NCBI RefSeq assembly: GCF_028737255.1
Contig: NZ_JAQZAN010000012.1
Location: 62,001 to 126,000 of the forward strand
Direction: 5' to 3'
Length of the DNA: 64,000 nucleotides
From: Actinomycetospora straminea
GTDB taxonomy: Bacteria; Actinomycetota; Actinomycetes; Mycobacteriales; Pseudonocardiaceae
Position numbers and translations under genes: made by a program. Every line of letters starts with the position of its first letter. Position 1 is the first letter of the stretch. The notes beneath the pieces are model-generated. The model was not told the origin of the DNA. It did no database searches and saw nothing but the letters and a program-made list of their open reading frames with translations. Positions 50,367-59,141 of the stretch are shown here, one piece after another.

Positions 50367-51307
50367 CAGAAGCCTCCTTCGCCGAGCACGACGAGGGTCA
50401 CGACGAGGGCCTGCGCGATGGTGGCGGGTGTGAGGACCACCAGGGAGAACTCGGTCCAGCGCTCCATGCGGATGGTCGGGATCCGGTGGCGCAGGGCGAC
50501 GAGTGCCACGAGCACGGCCAGGGTCTTCACCAGCACCCAGGCCCAGGCCGGCAGCCACGGCCCGTGCCCCCCGCCGAGGAACAGCGGCACCGCCATTGCC
50601 GCTGCCGCCACCAGCAGGAGCCACCGCCCGGCCACGAAGACGAGCCGGTCGACACCTGCGAGCTCCGCCGCCGCCCCGCCGGCCACGTCTCGTCCGACGG
50701 GCGCCGAGAACGGGCCCCAGAACGCCATCGCCGCCACGCTGAGCAGAAAGGCCACGAAGGCCACCGGCATGATCAGGACGAACCACAGGCCCCCCTGGGC
50801 GGCGACCACGTCGGTGACGCGGAGGCTCTGCGCCCCGACGGCGGCCGTGATGAGGGCGAACATGTGCGGGAGCTCCCAGGCCAGGCCCTGGGCCACGAAC
50901 CGGTAGCCGCCGATCAGCGACAGCGTGCTGTTGGAACCCCACCCGACCAGCCACACCGCGGCCCACGCGAAGACCTCCATCGCGTTGAACCAGACGACGC
51001 CGGCGCCGAGGTCCGCCACGGGGCGCATGCCGAGCGGGAGGACGGCGGCGGCCAGCAGCGCGGCGATCGGGAGGACGGCGCCACCGACGCCGCGCAGCAG
51101 CTCGTCGCCGCCCACGGTGCGCCGGCGTTGACCCACGAGCAGCCGCAGGGCCTCGCGGGCGGGCGTCACCGCGGCCACGGCCCACGGCACGGGGCGACCC
51201 GCCGCTCGCCCGGCGGCGAGGACGTCCGCGGCGACGGCCGCCCACGCCACGGCGAGCAGCAGGATCGGCAGGAGGATCGAGAGGCCGAGGGGCGGTGCGG
51301 CGCTCAC
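50366..51307 (-). CDS. nuoH: NuoH-like quinone-channel subunit
   Basis: 313 residues, about eight spans. The quinone-chamber region is VGWGSNSTLSLIGGYRFVAQ then GLAWELPHMFALITAAVG, where canonical NuoH has a SYE-x-P segment; here ELPH replaces it. Further on, WGPFSAPVGRDVAGGAAAEL, then VLVKTLAVLVALVALRHRIP. GTG start overlaps the stop of the NuoB/D-like gene. Together with that protein it would form the quinone site interface. Confidence 0.88.
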   Translation of the reverse strand: MSAAPPLGLSILLPILLLAVAWAAVAADVLAAGRAAGRPVPWAVAAVTPAREALRLLVGQRRRTVGGDELLRGVGGAVLPIAALLAAAVLPLGMRPVADLGAGVVWFNAMEVFAWAAVWLVGWGSNSTLSLIGGYRFVAQGLAWELPHMFALITAAVGAQSLRVTDVVAAQGGLWFVLIMPVAFVAFLLSVAAMAFWGPFSAPVGRDVAGGAAAELAGVDRLVFVAGRWLLLVAAAAMAVPLFLGGGHGPWLPAWAWVLVKTLAVLVALVALRHRIPTIRMERWTEFSLVVLTPATIAQALVVTLVVLGEGGF

Positions 51308-52419
51308 GACGCACCGCCCGGAGCCGTCGGCAGGTCCGGTGCAGGCCGGGGCTGCGGGTCCGCCACGGCGACGACGAGTCTGGCCGCGGCGAACTGAGCG
51401 CCGACCAGCCGGGCATCCAGCGTCGCGAGATCGATCCCGACGTGCCCCTCTTCGCCGGTGCCCGCGACCGCGACCCCGGCCGAGGCCAGCACGTCGTCGA
51501 GGGCGTCGAGGATCTCGCTGCGTCCGGCCCCGGCCGACCGGAACGTCCACCGCAGCAGTCGAGACCGCCGGACCCGGCGACGCAGGTCGTCGAGCTCCTC
51601 GGGGACGTGCGCGGTGTCCGCGCCGGAGAGCAACGCGTCGCGCAGTCCGCGGGCGCGCGCGGCGGGGCCTTCCCAGCCGGCGAGGGCGAGGACGCGCGCC
51701 GCGGTGTCGAGCGCTCGGGCGGCGTCGGGCAGGCGCTCCGTGGCTCCCTGTTCGTCGAGGTCGAGGAAGCGCGACCGGGCCTCCTGGATGACGTCGCCCT
51801 GGAGGACGACGTCGATGACGAGCCCGCTCGGCCATTCCGGCAGGACCGGTCCGAGGCTCACGTGGAGCTGGTCGAGAGCCAGGCCGTCGCGATCTTCGCC
51901 CAGGTCGGCCATGGCCAGCCCTCCGGGGAGCTCCATCCCGCCGCCGTGGTGGTGGTGACCACCGTCGCTCGCCGTGTGCGCGCTGTGATCATCGTGCTCA
52001 CCCGGCCCGAGCTCGTCGTGCCCGCCGTCGCCGTGGCTCCGACCGCCGGGGGAGGGGTCGGGAGGGCGTGCGCGCGACCCGCTGCGGGATGCGGCCGCCC
52101 GTTGTGCGTCGGCATCCGCCAGTCGCCGGACGACCCCGTCGAGGGCCGCGGCGACCTCATCCTCGTCCGCGATCCGGACCAGGGTGCGGGGGGCGGGCAC
52201 CCCGACCCAGATGTCGTCGACGACGGCGGCGAGCTCTCGGCCCGGTCGTCCCACGACCACCACGAGATCCGCGTCCGCCGGCGCGGACGCGATCGGCCAC
52301 CGCCGCCGGGCCAGCTCCTGCTCGACGCGTGCCCGCAGCCGGTCGGTGCCCGGGGCGGGAACGACGAGGGCGTGCGGGCAGCCGACGGCCGCACGCAGGA
52401 GCGCGCTCCTCAGGTCCAT
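51304..52419 (-). CDS. fused NuoB-like/NuoD-like protein with His-rich linker
   Basis: 371 residues between nuoA and nuoH, where nuoB-nuoG would normally lie. Residues 1-100 look like a NuoB-type alpha/beta domain (ADADLVVVVGRPGRELAAVV) but with one cysteine (C14) instead of four cluster ligands. Residues 105-160 are a Gly/Ser/His-rich linker (HDDHSAHTASDGGHHHH). From 162, MELPGGLAMADLGEDRDGLA, then LHVSLGPVLPEWPSGLVIDV resembles the start of NuoD (GPQHPSTHG region), followed by helical sequence. The assignment rests on motif likeness and gene position; electron transfer through cluster N2 seems impossible. Confidence 0.6.
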   Translation of the reverse strand: MDLRSALLRAAVGCPHALVVPAPGTDRLRARVEQELARRRWPIASAPADADLVVVVGRPGRELAAVVDDIWVGVPAPRTLVRIADEDEVAAALDGVVRRLADADAQRAAASRSGSRARPPDPSPGGRSHGDGGHDELGPGEHDDHSAHTASDGGHHHHGGGMELPGGLAMADLGEDRDGLALDQLHVSLGPVLPEWPSGLVIDVVLQGDVIQEARSRFLDLDEQGATERLPDAARALDTAARVLALAGWEGPAARARGLRDALLSGADTAHVPEELDDLRRRVRRSRLLRWTFRSAGAGRSEILDALDDVLASAGVAVAGTGEEGHVGIDLATLDARLVGAQFAAARLVVAVADPQPRPAPDLPTAPGGAS

Positions 52420-52760
52420 CGCAGTGCTCCCTCACGCCAGGCGTAGAGCACTCCTGCCACGAGGAGAGCCAGGAAGCCGAACATCTCGATGACCGCCGCC
52501 GGACCCCTCTGGGCGACGACCAGGGTCCAGGGGTACATGAAGATCATCTCCATGTCGAAGGCCAGGAAGACCATGGTCACGACGTACCAACGGACGTGGA
52601 ACCTCGAGACGGGGTGCTCGAGCGGCGGCAGCCCACCGGCGTGCGGCACGACGTCGGCCAGTGGGGCCGCCACGACGACGCCCCGCGCGAGCGTGCGCAG
52701 GGCGACGGTCAGCAGGACACCGACGCCGAGCACCGCCAGCAGCGGGGTCAGTTCGTCCAT
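52410..52760 (-). CDS. nuoA: NuoA-like subunit
   Basis: 116 residues, three spans, with the diagnostic RFHVRWYVVTMVFLAFDMEM then IFMYPWTLV, equivalent to the FxxFDxExxFLYPW of NuoA. First gene of the leftward operon; its 3' end overlaps the next gene by 10 bases. ATG behind GAGAGG. A CsoR-type palindrome lies 47 bases upstream. Confidence 0.92.
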   Translation of the reverse strand: MDELTPLLAVLGVGVLLTVALRTLARGVVVAAPLADVVPHAGGLPPLEHPVSRFHVRWYVVTMVFLAFDMEMIFMYPWTLVVAQRGPAAVIEMFGFLALLVAGVLYAWREGALRWT

Positions 52761-52806
52761 CACTCGTGCCTCTCGGATCGTGGTCGGTCGGCCTACCCGG
52801 AGTTGT

Positions 52807-52823
52807 ATACCCCCAGGGGGTAT
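52807..52823. promoter_or_regulatory. CsoR-type operator upstream of the nuo-like operon
   Basis: ATACCCCCAGGGGGTAT, a perfect 17-base palindrome around a central A, identical to the copy before csoR. It sits 47 bases from the nuoA start. On the minus strand a TATACA follows it as a possible -10 element; no good -35 is visible. Confidence 0.8.
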
Positions 52824-52978
52824 CTGTTGCCCAGCAAGGTACGAGGTAGGGGTATCCGGTGCAAGGAGTGGTGGTGTGCTCGACGAGCGGAGGTGTCCTC
52901 GGGGATGCCCGTCGAGCTGGGCTGGCCAAGCCCCTGGACCCTCCCGCGGGGGTGGCCCGCTCGTGCCGGGTTGACGAG

Positions 52979-52995
52979 ATACCCCCAGGGGGTAT
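52979..52995. promoter_or_regulatory. CsoR operator in the csoR-copZ-copA promoter
   Basis: The same ATACCCCCAGGGGGTAT palindrome. It exactly fills the spacer between a TTGACG -35 (52971-52976) and a TATGTT -10 (52993-52998), so bound CsoR would block the promoter. The G-tract palindrome matches known CsoR boxes. Confidence 0.88.
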
Positions 52996-53022
52996 GTTGG
53001 AGACGTCGAGAGGAGCCGAGCG

Positions 53023-53304
53023 ATGAACGGCTACGCGGGGGAGAAGGACGCCTACGTCAAGCGGCTGCGCCGGATCGAGGGTCAGGTGCGCGGTATCGCG
53101 AAGATGGTCGAGGACGACAAGTACTGCATCGACATCCTGACCCAGGTCTCGGCGGCCACCCGGGCACTCGAGAACGTCGCCCTCGGGCTGCTCGACGATC
53201 ACCTCGGCCACTGCGTGGCCCAGGCCGCTGCCGAGGGCGGTGACGTGGCCGACGAGAAGATCGCCGAAGCCACCGCGGCCATCGCGCGCCTGGTCAAGTC
53301 CTGA
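53023..53304 (+). CDS. csoR: CsoR copper-sensing repressor
   Basis: 93 residues, all-helical CsoR/RcnR family. Cu(I) ligands Cys35 (DDKYCIDIL), His60 and Cys64 (DDHLGHC) are at the canonical spacing, and RLRRIEGQVRGIAKMVE is the DNA-binding helix. Releases DNA when it binds Cu(I). First gene of the copper operon, with an operator overlapping its promoter; GAGAGGAG precedes the ATG. Confidence 0.95.
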   Translation: MNGYAGEKDAYVKRLRRIEGQVRGIAKMVEDDKYCIDILTQVSAATRALENVALGLLDDHLGHCVAQAAAEGGDVADEKIAEATAAIARLVKS

Positions 53305-53442
53305 TCCACCCTGCGAGCCCCGACGCGGACACCGCGACATCGGTGGCTCGGTCCTGCCGGTCCTGCCGGCCACCACCGGGAGCCGGCGAGCCCCGAACCG
53401 ACACGCCGCGTCCGGGCGGCCACCGAGAACGGAGACGACCCC

Positions 53443-53667
53443 ATGAGCCAGACCCGCACCTACACGGTCACCGGCATGACCTGCAGCCACTGCGTGACGT
53501 CGGTGCTAGAGGAGGTCGGCGAGGTGCCGGGTGTGACGGGTGTCGACGTCGACCTCGCCGGCGGCCGGGTCGTCGTCACCGCGGAGGCGCCGATCGACGA
53601 CGACGCGGTCGCGGCCGCCGTGGAGGAGGCCGGCTACCGGCTCGAGAACTCGGGGAGCAGCTCGTGA
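53443..53667 (+). CDS. copZ: CopZ-like copper chaperone
   Basis: 74 residues, a single heavy-metal-associated domain: YTVTGMTCSHCVTSVLEEVG with the Cu(I)-binding CSHC, then VPGVTGVDVDLAGGRVVVTA. Delivers Cu(I) to CopA. 138 bases after csoR; the stop overlaps the next gene (GTGA). Confidence 0.95.
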   Translation: MSQTRTYTVTGMTCSHCVTSVLEEVGEVPGVTGVDVDLAGGRVVVTAEAPIDDDAVAAAVEEAGYRLENSGSSS

Positions 53668-54737
53668 GCACCGCGAGCCCCGCGGCGACAGCGACCCCGC
53701 CGTCGGGAGCCGTCGACGGGGACACCGACGACCGGGCGCAGCCCGAGCGGCTATCCTCGCGGCGCTCACGGTTCGATCGTCCCGTCATCCGGTTGGCCGG
53801 GTTCGGCCTCGCCCTGGCGCTGGCCCTCGTCGGCGGTGGCGGGCTCGGCCTCCTGGCCGGACCCGGCCCGACCCCACAGGCCGAGCCGCCGGGTCCGGCG
53901 GGCCCCGCGGTGCCGGCCGCGACCAGCACCCCGGCCGGGGGCCCGGACGTGAGCGGCCTCGCCGTGTCCGAGGACGGCTACACCCTCGACGTCCGCGCCA
54001 CACCGGCACGGGCCGACACACCCGGCGAGCTGGCGTTCCGCATCGTCGGACCGGGCGGTGCCCCGGTCACGGCCTTCACCCCCACGCACGACGAGCCGCT
54101 GCACCTGATCGTGGTGCGACGGGACCAATCCGGCTTCCAGCACCTCCATCCGGCGATGGGCCCGGACGGGACCTGGCGGATCACCACCAGCCTGGCGCCG
54201 GGGGATCACAGGGTCTTCGCCGACTTCGCTCCCGACGGGCGGACCGAGGCCATGACCCTCGGCCGCGACATCGCGGTGGGCGGCCTCTACAGCCCGACGC
54301 CGCTTCCCCCGCCCTCCACCACCGCGACCACCGCGGACGGCTACACGGTGACCTTGACCGGGGCTCTGGTGCCCGGGACGGCGAGCCCGGTGACCCTGTC
54401 CGTGTCGCGGAACGGGGCACCGGTCACCGATCTGCAGCCGTACCTCGCCGCGTACGGCCACCTCGTCGCCCTCCGCACCGGTGACCTCGCCTACCTCCAC
54501 GTCCACCCGACCGGCTCGCCCGGGGACGGGCGTACCCCGGCGGGACCGGCCGTCGAGTTCCTCGCCGAGGTGCCGTCCGCTGGTCCTTATCGGCTCTACC
54601 TCGACTTCGCCCACGACGGCGTCGTGCGCACGGCGGAGTTCACGGTCGTGGCCACGGCGGGCGCGGGGACACCGGTGGCCGGTGTCCCCACCACCTCGAG
54701 CGGCCACGGCGAGTCGGGTGCACCCCATGGCCACTGA
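53664..54737 (+). CDS. membrane-anchored extracytoplasmic protein of the copper operon
   Basis: 357 residues. One membrane span near 45-68 (LAGFGLALALALVGGGGLGL) after a basic cytoplasmic start; then a Pro-rich linker and two beta-sandwich-like domains. Histidine pairs recur at equivalent places: EPLHLIVVRRDQSGFQHLHP and YGHLVALRTGDLAYLHVHP, which look like metal-binding HxH sites, and the C-terminus ends SGHGESGAPHGH. Between copZ and copA, so likely a periplasmic-side copper-binding factor; no named family. Confidence 0.75.
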   Translation: MSTASPAATATPPSGAVDGDTDDRAQPERLSSRRSRFDRPVIRLAGFGLALALALVGGGGLGLLAGPGPTPQAEPPGPAGPAVPAATSTPAGGPDVSGLAVSEDGYTLDVRATPARADTPGELAFRIVGPGGAPVTAFTPTHDEPLHLIVVRRDQSGFQHLHPAMGPDGTWRITTSLAPGDHRVFADFAPDGRTEAMTLGRDIAVGGLYSPTPLPPPSTTATTADGYTVTLTGALVPGTASPVTLSVSRNGAPVTDLQPYLAAYGHLVALRTGDLAYLHVHPTGSPGDGRTPAGPAVEFLAEVPSAGPYRLYLDFAHDGVVRTAEFTVVATAGAGTPVAGVPTTSSGHGESGAPHGH

Positions 54738-54797
54738 CCACGCACCAGCAGCAGTCGTCGGTGGCCTCGACGAGGTCACCGAGGGAGGGCACTCGGG

Positions 54798-57095
54798 ATG
54801 AGCACCGCCATGCACGACACCAGCCCGGTCGCGAAGGATGTCGCGACCACCCACGACGTCGAACTCGTGCTCGGCGGCATGACCTGCGCCTCGTGTGCGA
54901 ACCGCATCGAGCGCAAGCTCAACAAGCTCGACGGCGTCGAGGCGACGGTGAACTTCGCGACGGAGAAGGCGCGCGTCACCCTCACCTCCGAGGTGACCAC
55001 GAACGACCTGATCGGGGCCGTGGAGGCCGCCGGCTACACGGCGTCCGTCCCGGAGCCCCCGACGAGCGGGGCCGACGGCGATGCCGAGCCCGACGGAGAG
55101 CGCGCGGGCGAGGCCGACGGCCTCCGCACCCGGCTCCTCGTGTCGCTCGTCCTGTCCGTCCCCGTGGTCGCCCTGGCGATGGTGTCGGCGCTGCAGTTCA
55201 CCTACTGGCAGTGGGCGTCGCTCGCGCTGGCGGCTCCGGTGGTGGTCTGGGGCGCGCTGCCGTTCCACCGGGCCGCCTGGGCCAACCTGCGCCACGGCAC
55301 CGCGACCATGGACACCCTCATCTCGCTCGGCACCCTCGCCGCCCTCGGCTGGTCGCTCTACGCCCTCTTCCTGGGCACGGCCGGCGTGCCGGGGATGACG
55401 CATCCCTTCGAGCTGTCCATCGCGCCGACCGACGGCGCGGGCAACATCTACCTCGAGGTCGCGGCCGGGGTCACGACGTTCATCCTGGCCGGCCGCTGGT
55501 TCGAGGCCCGCGCCAAGCGCCGCGCCGGGTCGGCGCTGCGGGCACTGCTCGAGCTCGGTGCGAAGGACGTCGCCGTCCTGCGTGACGGTGTCGAGCACCG
55601 CATCCCGGTCGACCAGCTCGCCGTCGGCGATCGCTTCGTCGTGCGCCCGGGCGAGAAGATCGCCACCGACGGCGAGGTCGAGGACGGCAGCTCCGCCGTC
55701 GACGCCTCCATGGTCACCGGCGAGTCGGTGCCGGTCGAGGTCGCAGCGGGCGACAGCGTCACCGGCGCGACCGTCAACGCCGGCGGCCGCCTCGTCGTCA
55801 GGGCGACCCGGGTCGGCGCGGACACCCAGCTGGCGCAGATGGCGCGCCTGGTCGAGGACGCCCAGACCGGCAAGGCCGCTGTCCAGCGCCTGGCCGACCG
55901 CGTGTCCGGTGTCTTCGTCCCCGTCGTCATCCTGCTCGCCGCCGCCACCCTCGGCTTCTGGCTCGCCGCCGGCGTCGGTGCGGCGGGCGCGTTCACCGCG
56001 GCGGTCGCGGTCCTGATCATCGCGTGCCCCTGCGCGCTGGGATTGGCCACGCCGATGGCGTTGATGGTCGGCACCGGGCGAGGGGCAGCGATGGGCATCC
56101 TCATCAAGGGTCCGGAGGTGCTCGAGTCGACCCGCCGTGTCGACACGGTCGTCCTGGACAAGACCGGCACCATCACCGAGGGCCGCATGTCCGTGGTCGA
56201 CGTCGTCCCGGCGTCCGGCGAGGACGCCGACGAGGTCCTCCGTCTCGCCGGCGCGCTGGAGGACGCTTCCGAGCACCCCATCGCCCGAGCGATCGCGTCC
56301 GCCGCGCGAGAGCGATCGGGACGACTCCCGGCCGTCGAGGGATTCGGCAGCGACGAGGGCCTGGGTGTGCACGGCTCCGTCGAGGGTGCCGCCGTCCTCG
56401 TGGGCCGGCCGCGCCTCCTGCAGGACTGGTCGGTGGCCACCTCGAACGACCTCACGACCGCGAAGCTCCAGGCCGAGGAACGCGGACACACCGTGGTGGC
56501 GGTGGCGTGGGACGGCGCGGCGCGCGGCCTCCTGGTCGTCGCCGACACCGTGAAGGACACCAGCGCCGAGGCCGTGCGAGGCCTGCGAGGACTCGGGCTC
56601 ACCCCGGTCCTGCTCACCGGCGACGCCGAACCAGCCGCCCGCGCGGTCGCCGCGGACGTCGGCATCGAGCCCGACCGGGTCATCGCCGAGGTGATGCCCG
56701 CCGACAAGGACGACGTCATCGGGCGCCTCCAGGCCGAGGGCAAGGTCGTCGCCATGATCGGGGACGGCGTCAACGACGCCGCTGCCCTCGCCCGCGCCGA
56801 CCTGGGTCTCTCCGTGGGAACCGGCACCGACGTCGCGATCGAGGCCAGCGACCTCACCCTGGTGCGCGGCGACCTGCGCGCCGCGGTCGACGCCATCCGG
56901 CTCTCCCGTCGCACGCTGTCGACCATCAAGGGCAACCTGTTCTGGGCCTTCGCCTACAACGTCGCGGCCCTGCCCCTGGCCGCCGCCGGCCTGCTCAACC
57001 CCATGCTGGCCGGAGCGGCCATGGCGTTCTCCTCGGTCTTCGTCGTGGCGAACAGCCTGCGCCTGCGTCGATTCCGCACCCGCGCGACGTCCTGA
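54798..57095 (+). CDS. copA: Cu(I)-exporting P1B-type ATPase
   Basis: 765 residues. N-terminal HMA domain GGMTCASC (Cys30, Cys33); actuator TGES near 312; membrane CPC motif in IIACPCALG near 410; phosphorylation site DKTGT near 454; SEHPIA near 493; hinge [14 protein letters not shown]. Start ATG behind GGAGGG. All catalytic and transport residues are present, so it is predicted to pump cytosolic Cu(I) outward using CopZ-delivered metal. Ends at a strong hairpin shared with the convergent DUF305 gene. Confidence 0.95.
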   Translation: MSTAMHDTSPVAKDVATTHDVELVLGGMTCASCANRIERKLNKLDGVEATVNFATEKARVTLTSEVTTNDLIGAVEAAGYTASVPEPPTSGADGDAEPDGERAGEADGLRTRLLVSLVLSVPVVALAMVSALQFTYWQWASLALAAPVVVWGALPFHRAAWANLRHGTATMDTLISLGTLAALGWSLYALFLGTAGVPGMTHPFELSIAPTDGAGNIYLEVAAGVTTFILAGRWFEARAKRRAGSALRALLELGAKDVAVLRDGVEHRIPVDQLAVGDRFVVRPGEKIATDGEVEDGSSAVDASMVTGESVPVEVAAGDSVTGATVNAGGRLVVRATRVGADTQLAQMARLVEDAQTGKAAVQRLADRVSGVFVPVVILLAAATLGFWLAAGVGAAGAFTAAVAVLIIACPCALGLATPMALMVGTGRGAAMGILIKGPEVLESTRRVDTVVLDKTGTITEGRMSVVDVVPASGEDADEVLRLAGALEDASEHPIARAIASAARERSGRLPAVEGFGSDEGLGVHGSVEGAAVLVGRPRLLQDWSVATSNDLTTAKLQAEERGHTVVAVAWDGAARGLLVVADTVKDTSAEAVRGLRGLGLTPVLLTGDAEPAARAVAADVGIEPDRVIAEVMPADKDDVIGRLQAEGKVVAMIGDGVNDAAALARADLGLSVGTGTDVAIEASDLTLVRGDLRAAVDAIRLSRRTLSTIKGNLFWAFAYNVAALPLAAAGLLNPMLAGAAMAFSSVFVVANSLRLRRFRTRATS

Positions 57096-57166
57096 CACGG
57101 TGACCGGGGGGCGCCGGGTGCTGAGGGGCAGCGCCGCATGCCCGCGGGGGCTTCGTGGAACCGGTC

Positions 57167-57233
57167 CCGGGGACGGACGCGGCCCGAGCCGGCCCGCGGG
57201 GGGAGCGGGCGGGCGGGGGCGGTGCGTCCGTCC
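57167..57233. terminator. inverted repeat between copA and DUF305 gene
   Basis: CCGGGGACGGACGC and GCGTCCGTCCCCGG are perfect 14-base arms separated by 39 bases. Lies between convergent genes; there is no T tract, so it is an actinobacterial-type I-shaped hairpin terminator or a transcription barrier working both ways. Confidence 0.65.
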
Positions 57234-57241
57234 CCGGTCGG

Positions 57242-57898
57242 TCAGACCCTGCTGAGCAGGGCCTGCATCTCGGTGATCTCCCGCTGCTGGTCGGCCACGA
57301 TCGTGCCGGCGAGCTCCTCGGCCTGGGGGTTGAGACCCTGGGCCTGCTCGGTCTGGGCCATCTGCACGGCACCGGTGTGGTGCCCGATCATCATCTGCAG
57401 GAACATCCGGTCGAAGGCAGCGCCGGACTGTGTCGAGAGCTGCTGCATCTGCTCCTGGGACATCATGCCCTGCATGGGCATGCCACCCATCGGCATGCCG
57501 GGCATCCCGTGACCCGGCATGCCGGGCATCGCGGTGGAGCCGGGCTGCGGGCGAGGCGCGCCCCAGGCGTCGAGCATCCGGTTCATCTGCTCGATCTCCG
57601 GACCCTGCTTCTGGGCGATGCGGGCAGCCAGGTCCTTGACCTCCGGCGACGAAGCGCGGTCGGAGGCCTGCGACGACATGGTGATGGCCTGCTGGTGGTG
57701 GGGGATCATGCCCTGGGCGAACAGCACGTCCGCCTGGTTGTGCTCGGGCGAGATCGGGGCGGCCGCCGAGGGCGGCGTGGCCGCCGAGGACGGGGCCGGG
57801 GCGGCCGCGGGTGGCGCGGATCCGGAGTCGGAACATCCCGCGGCCACGAGGGCGGCGGTGGCGGCGGCGATGACGCCGCCGACGAGACGGGCACGCAC
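57242..57898 (-). CDS. DUF305 lipoprotein, Met/His-rich
   Basis: 218 residues. Lipoprotein signal with lipobox AAGC near residue 18. Two DUF305 repeats: VLFAQGMIPHHQQAITMSSQ and FDRMFLQMMIGHHTGAVQMA, each with paired histidines. Between them is a Met/His/Gly-rich stretch (MPGMPGHGMPGMPMGGMPMQ), well suited to Cu(I) binding. GTG start with AAGGAGA upstream. It faces copA and is probably part of copper handling outside the membrane. Confidence 0.9.
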   Translation of the reverse strand: MRARLVGGVIAAATAALVAAGCSDSGSAPPAAAPAPSSAATPPSAAAPISPEHNQADVLFAQGMIPHHQQAITMSSQASDRASSPEVKDLAARIAQKQGPEIEQMNRMLDAWGAPRPQPGSTAMPGMPGHGMPGMPMGGMPMQGMMSQEQMQQLSTQSGAAFDRMFLQMMIGHHTGAVQMAQTEQAQGLNPQAEELAGTIVADQQREITEMQALLSRV

Positions 57899-58017
57899 GA
57901 GGAGGTCTCCTTCGGCTGGGCACCGGCCGGTGCGCGAGGGGCCGGTGCTGGTGGCAGGTCGCGGCGCCGCTGCGCGGGTCACGTCCGGGACGTGGCTCGC
58001 GCAGACGGAGGGCCGGC

Positions 58018-58533
58018 CTACAGCCGGAGGACCTGGAGCTCCGCCAGTCTCGAGGAGGCGGGAGGGGTCCGCGGCGCGGTCGCCGAGGCGCCGCCCTCCG
58101 TGCCGACGTCCGGGACAGGCGGCCGCCACCACAGCGCGACGAGGACGAGCACCAGCAGGAAGACCGCGGCGCCCACGAGCGCGGCGAGGCACATGTGCAG
58201 CAGGGAGCCGGCGTGGTCGTGGCCGCCCTCGCCCGGGTGGTGGTGCAGGAGCGCCGTGCTGCTCGGTGCGGACACGCCGTTCGGCACGTCGGGCCGGGCC
58301 CCGCGCTGATCGACGCTGCCGGCGTGCGTCGTGGCGTCGACGTCGTGGTGGTGCTCGTGACCAGAGGGCGCGGCGTGATCGGCGATCGAGGGGGCCGGCG
58401 GCGGGGAGGAGTCGACGTCCGGTGTCGCGTGCTGGTGGGCCCCGACGACGTGGTGCATGAGCACCAGCCCGAGCGCGACCAGCAGGACGGCGAGGCGTCC
58501 GCACCAGCTCGCGGGCAGGAGGGTCGCCGACAC
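58018..58533 (-). CDS. DUF6153-like His-rich membrane protein
   Basis: 171 residues. N-terminal span (LAVLLVALGLVLMHHVVGAH), then a His/Asp-rich exterior (HQHATPD, HEHHHDVDATTH, LLHHHPGEGGHDHAG) and a second span (MCLAALVGAAVFLLVLVLVA). This layout is the one I recall for DUF6153 proteins often encoded near DUF305 genes in actinobacteria. GTG start inside a longer open frame whose upstream part is Arg-rich artefact. Probably binds metal at the cell surface. Confidence 0.72.
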   Translation of the reverse strand: MSATLLPASWCGRLAVLLVALGLVLMHHVVGAHQHATPDVDSSPPPAPSIADHAAPSGHEHHHDVDATTHAGSVDQRGARPDVPNGVSAPSSTALLHHHPGEGGHDHAGSLLHMCLAALVGAAVFLLVLVLVALWWRPPVPDVGTEGGASATAPRTPPASSRLAELQVLRL

Positions 58534-58772
58534 CGCGCCACCCGCGCGACGCCGCGAGCTCCCGTGCCAGCGGACCACGGCGACGACGGTACCGACGTCA
58601 CGCCATCGAGCGCGCGGGCCCGCCCCACCGCTCGCCGGCGGGGACGTCCGCGCCCGTCCACGCTCCGGACGGCGATGGCGAGCGACCGCCGTCCACGGTG
58701 CGAGGTCACGGCGCCCCGGCTCCACCGGACAGGCCTTCCGCCGCGCCTTCGGTCGGCCTAGACTTACCGTTC

Positions 58773-59141
58773 GTGTCAGCTTACCGAGACGCCGGGCTGG
58801 GGTTGCTGGGCGACCCGATGCGCCGTGCGATCTTCGAGATGCTGGCGCGTCGGCCCAGCTCGGTCGGTGAGCTCGCCGCCGAGCTCCCGATCAGCCGGCC
58901 GGCGGTGTCCCAGCACCTCAAGGCGCTCAAGGTCGGCGGCCTGGTCGTCGCCCACGCCGAGGGCACGCGGCGCATCTACCGCCTCGACCCGCGGGGCGTG
59001 GCCGCGCTGCGGACCTGGCTCGACGGCGTGTGGGAGCACGCCCTGGCCGACTTCCACAAGTTCGCCGAGAAGACCGTCGCCGACGAGACCGCCGGCACCG
59101 ACCACCCCGACACCGACCACTCCACCAGGGGGCAGCCATGA
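58773..59141 (+). CDS. ArsR-family winged-helix regulator
   Basis: 122 residues. LLGDPMRRAIFEMLARRPSS, VGELAAELPISRPAVSQHLK and LVVAHAEGTRRIYRLDPRGV form the winged helix. No metal-binding cysteine pair, so not a metal sensor; it matches ArsR proteins paired with SRPBCC (AHSA1) partners. GTG start. Stop overlaps the SRPBCC start (ATGA). Confidence 0.9.
   Translation: MSAYRDAGLGLLGDPMRRAIFEMLARRPSSVGELAAELPISRPAVSQHLKALKVGGLVVAHAEGTRRIYRLDPRGVAALRTWLDGVWEHALADFHKFAEKTVADETAGTDHPDTDHSTRGQP

Noticed and set aside
53766-58709. Minus-strand open frame of 1647 codons
   Set aside because: Covers copA and neighbours in antisense; no recognisable domain, and catalytic motifs are all on the plus strand.
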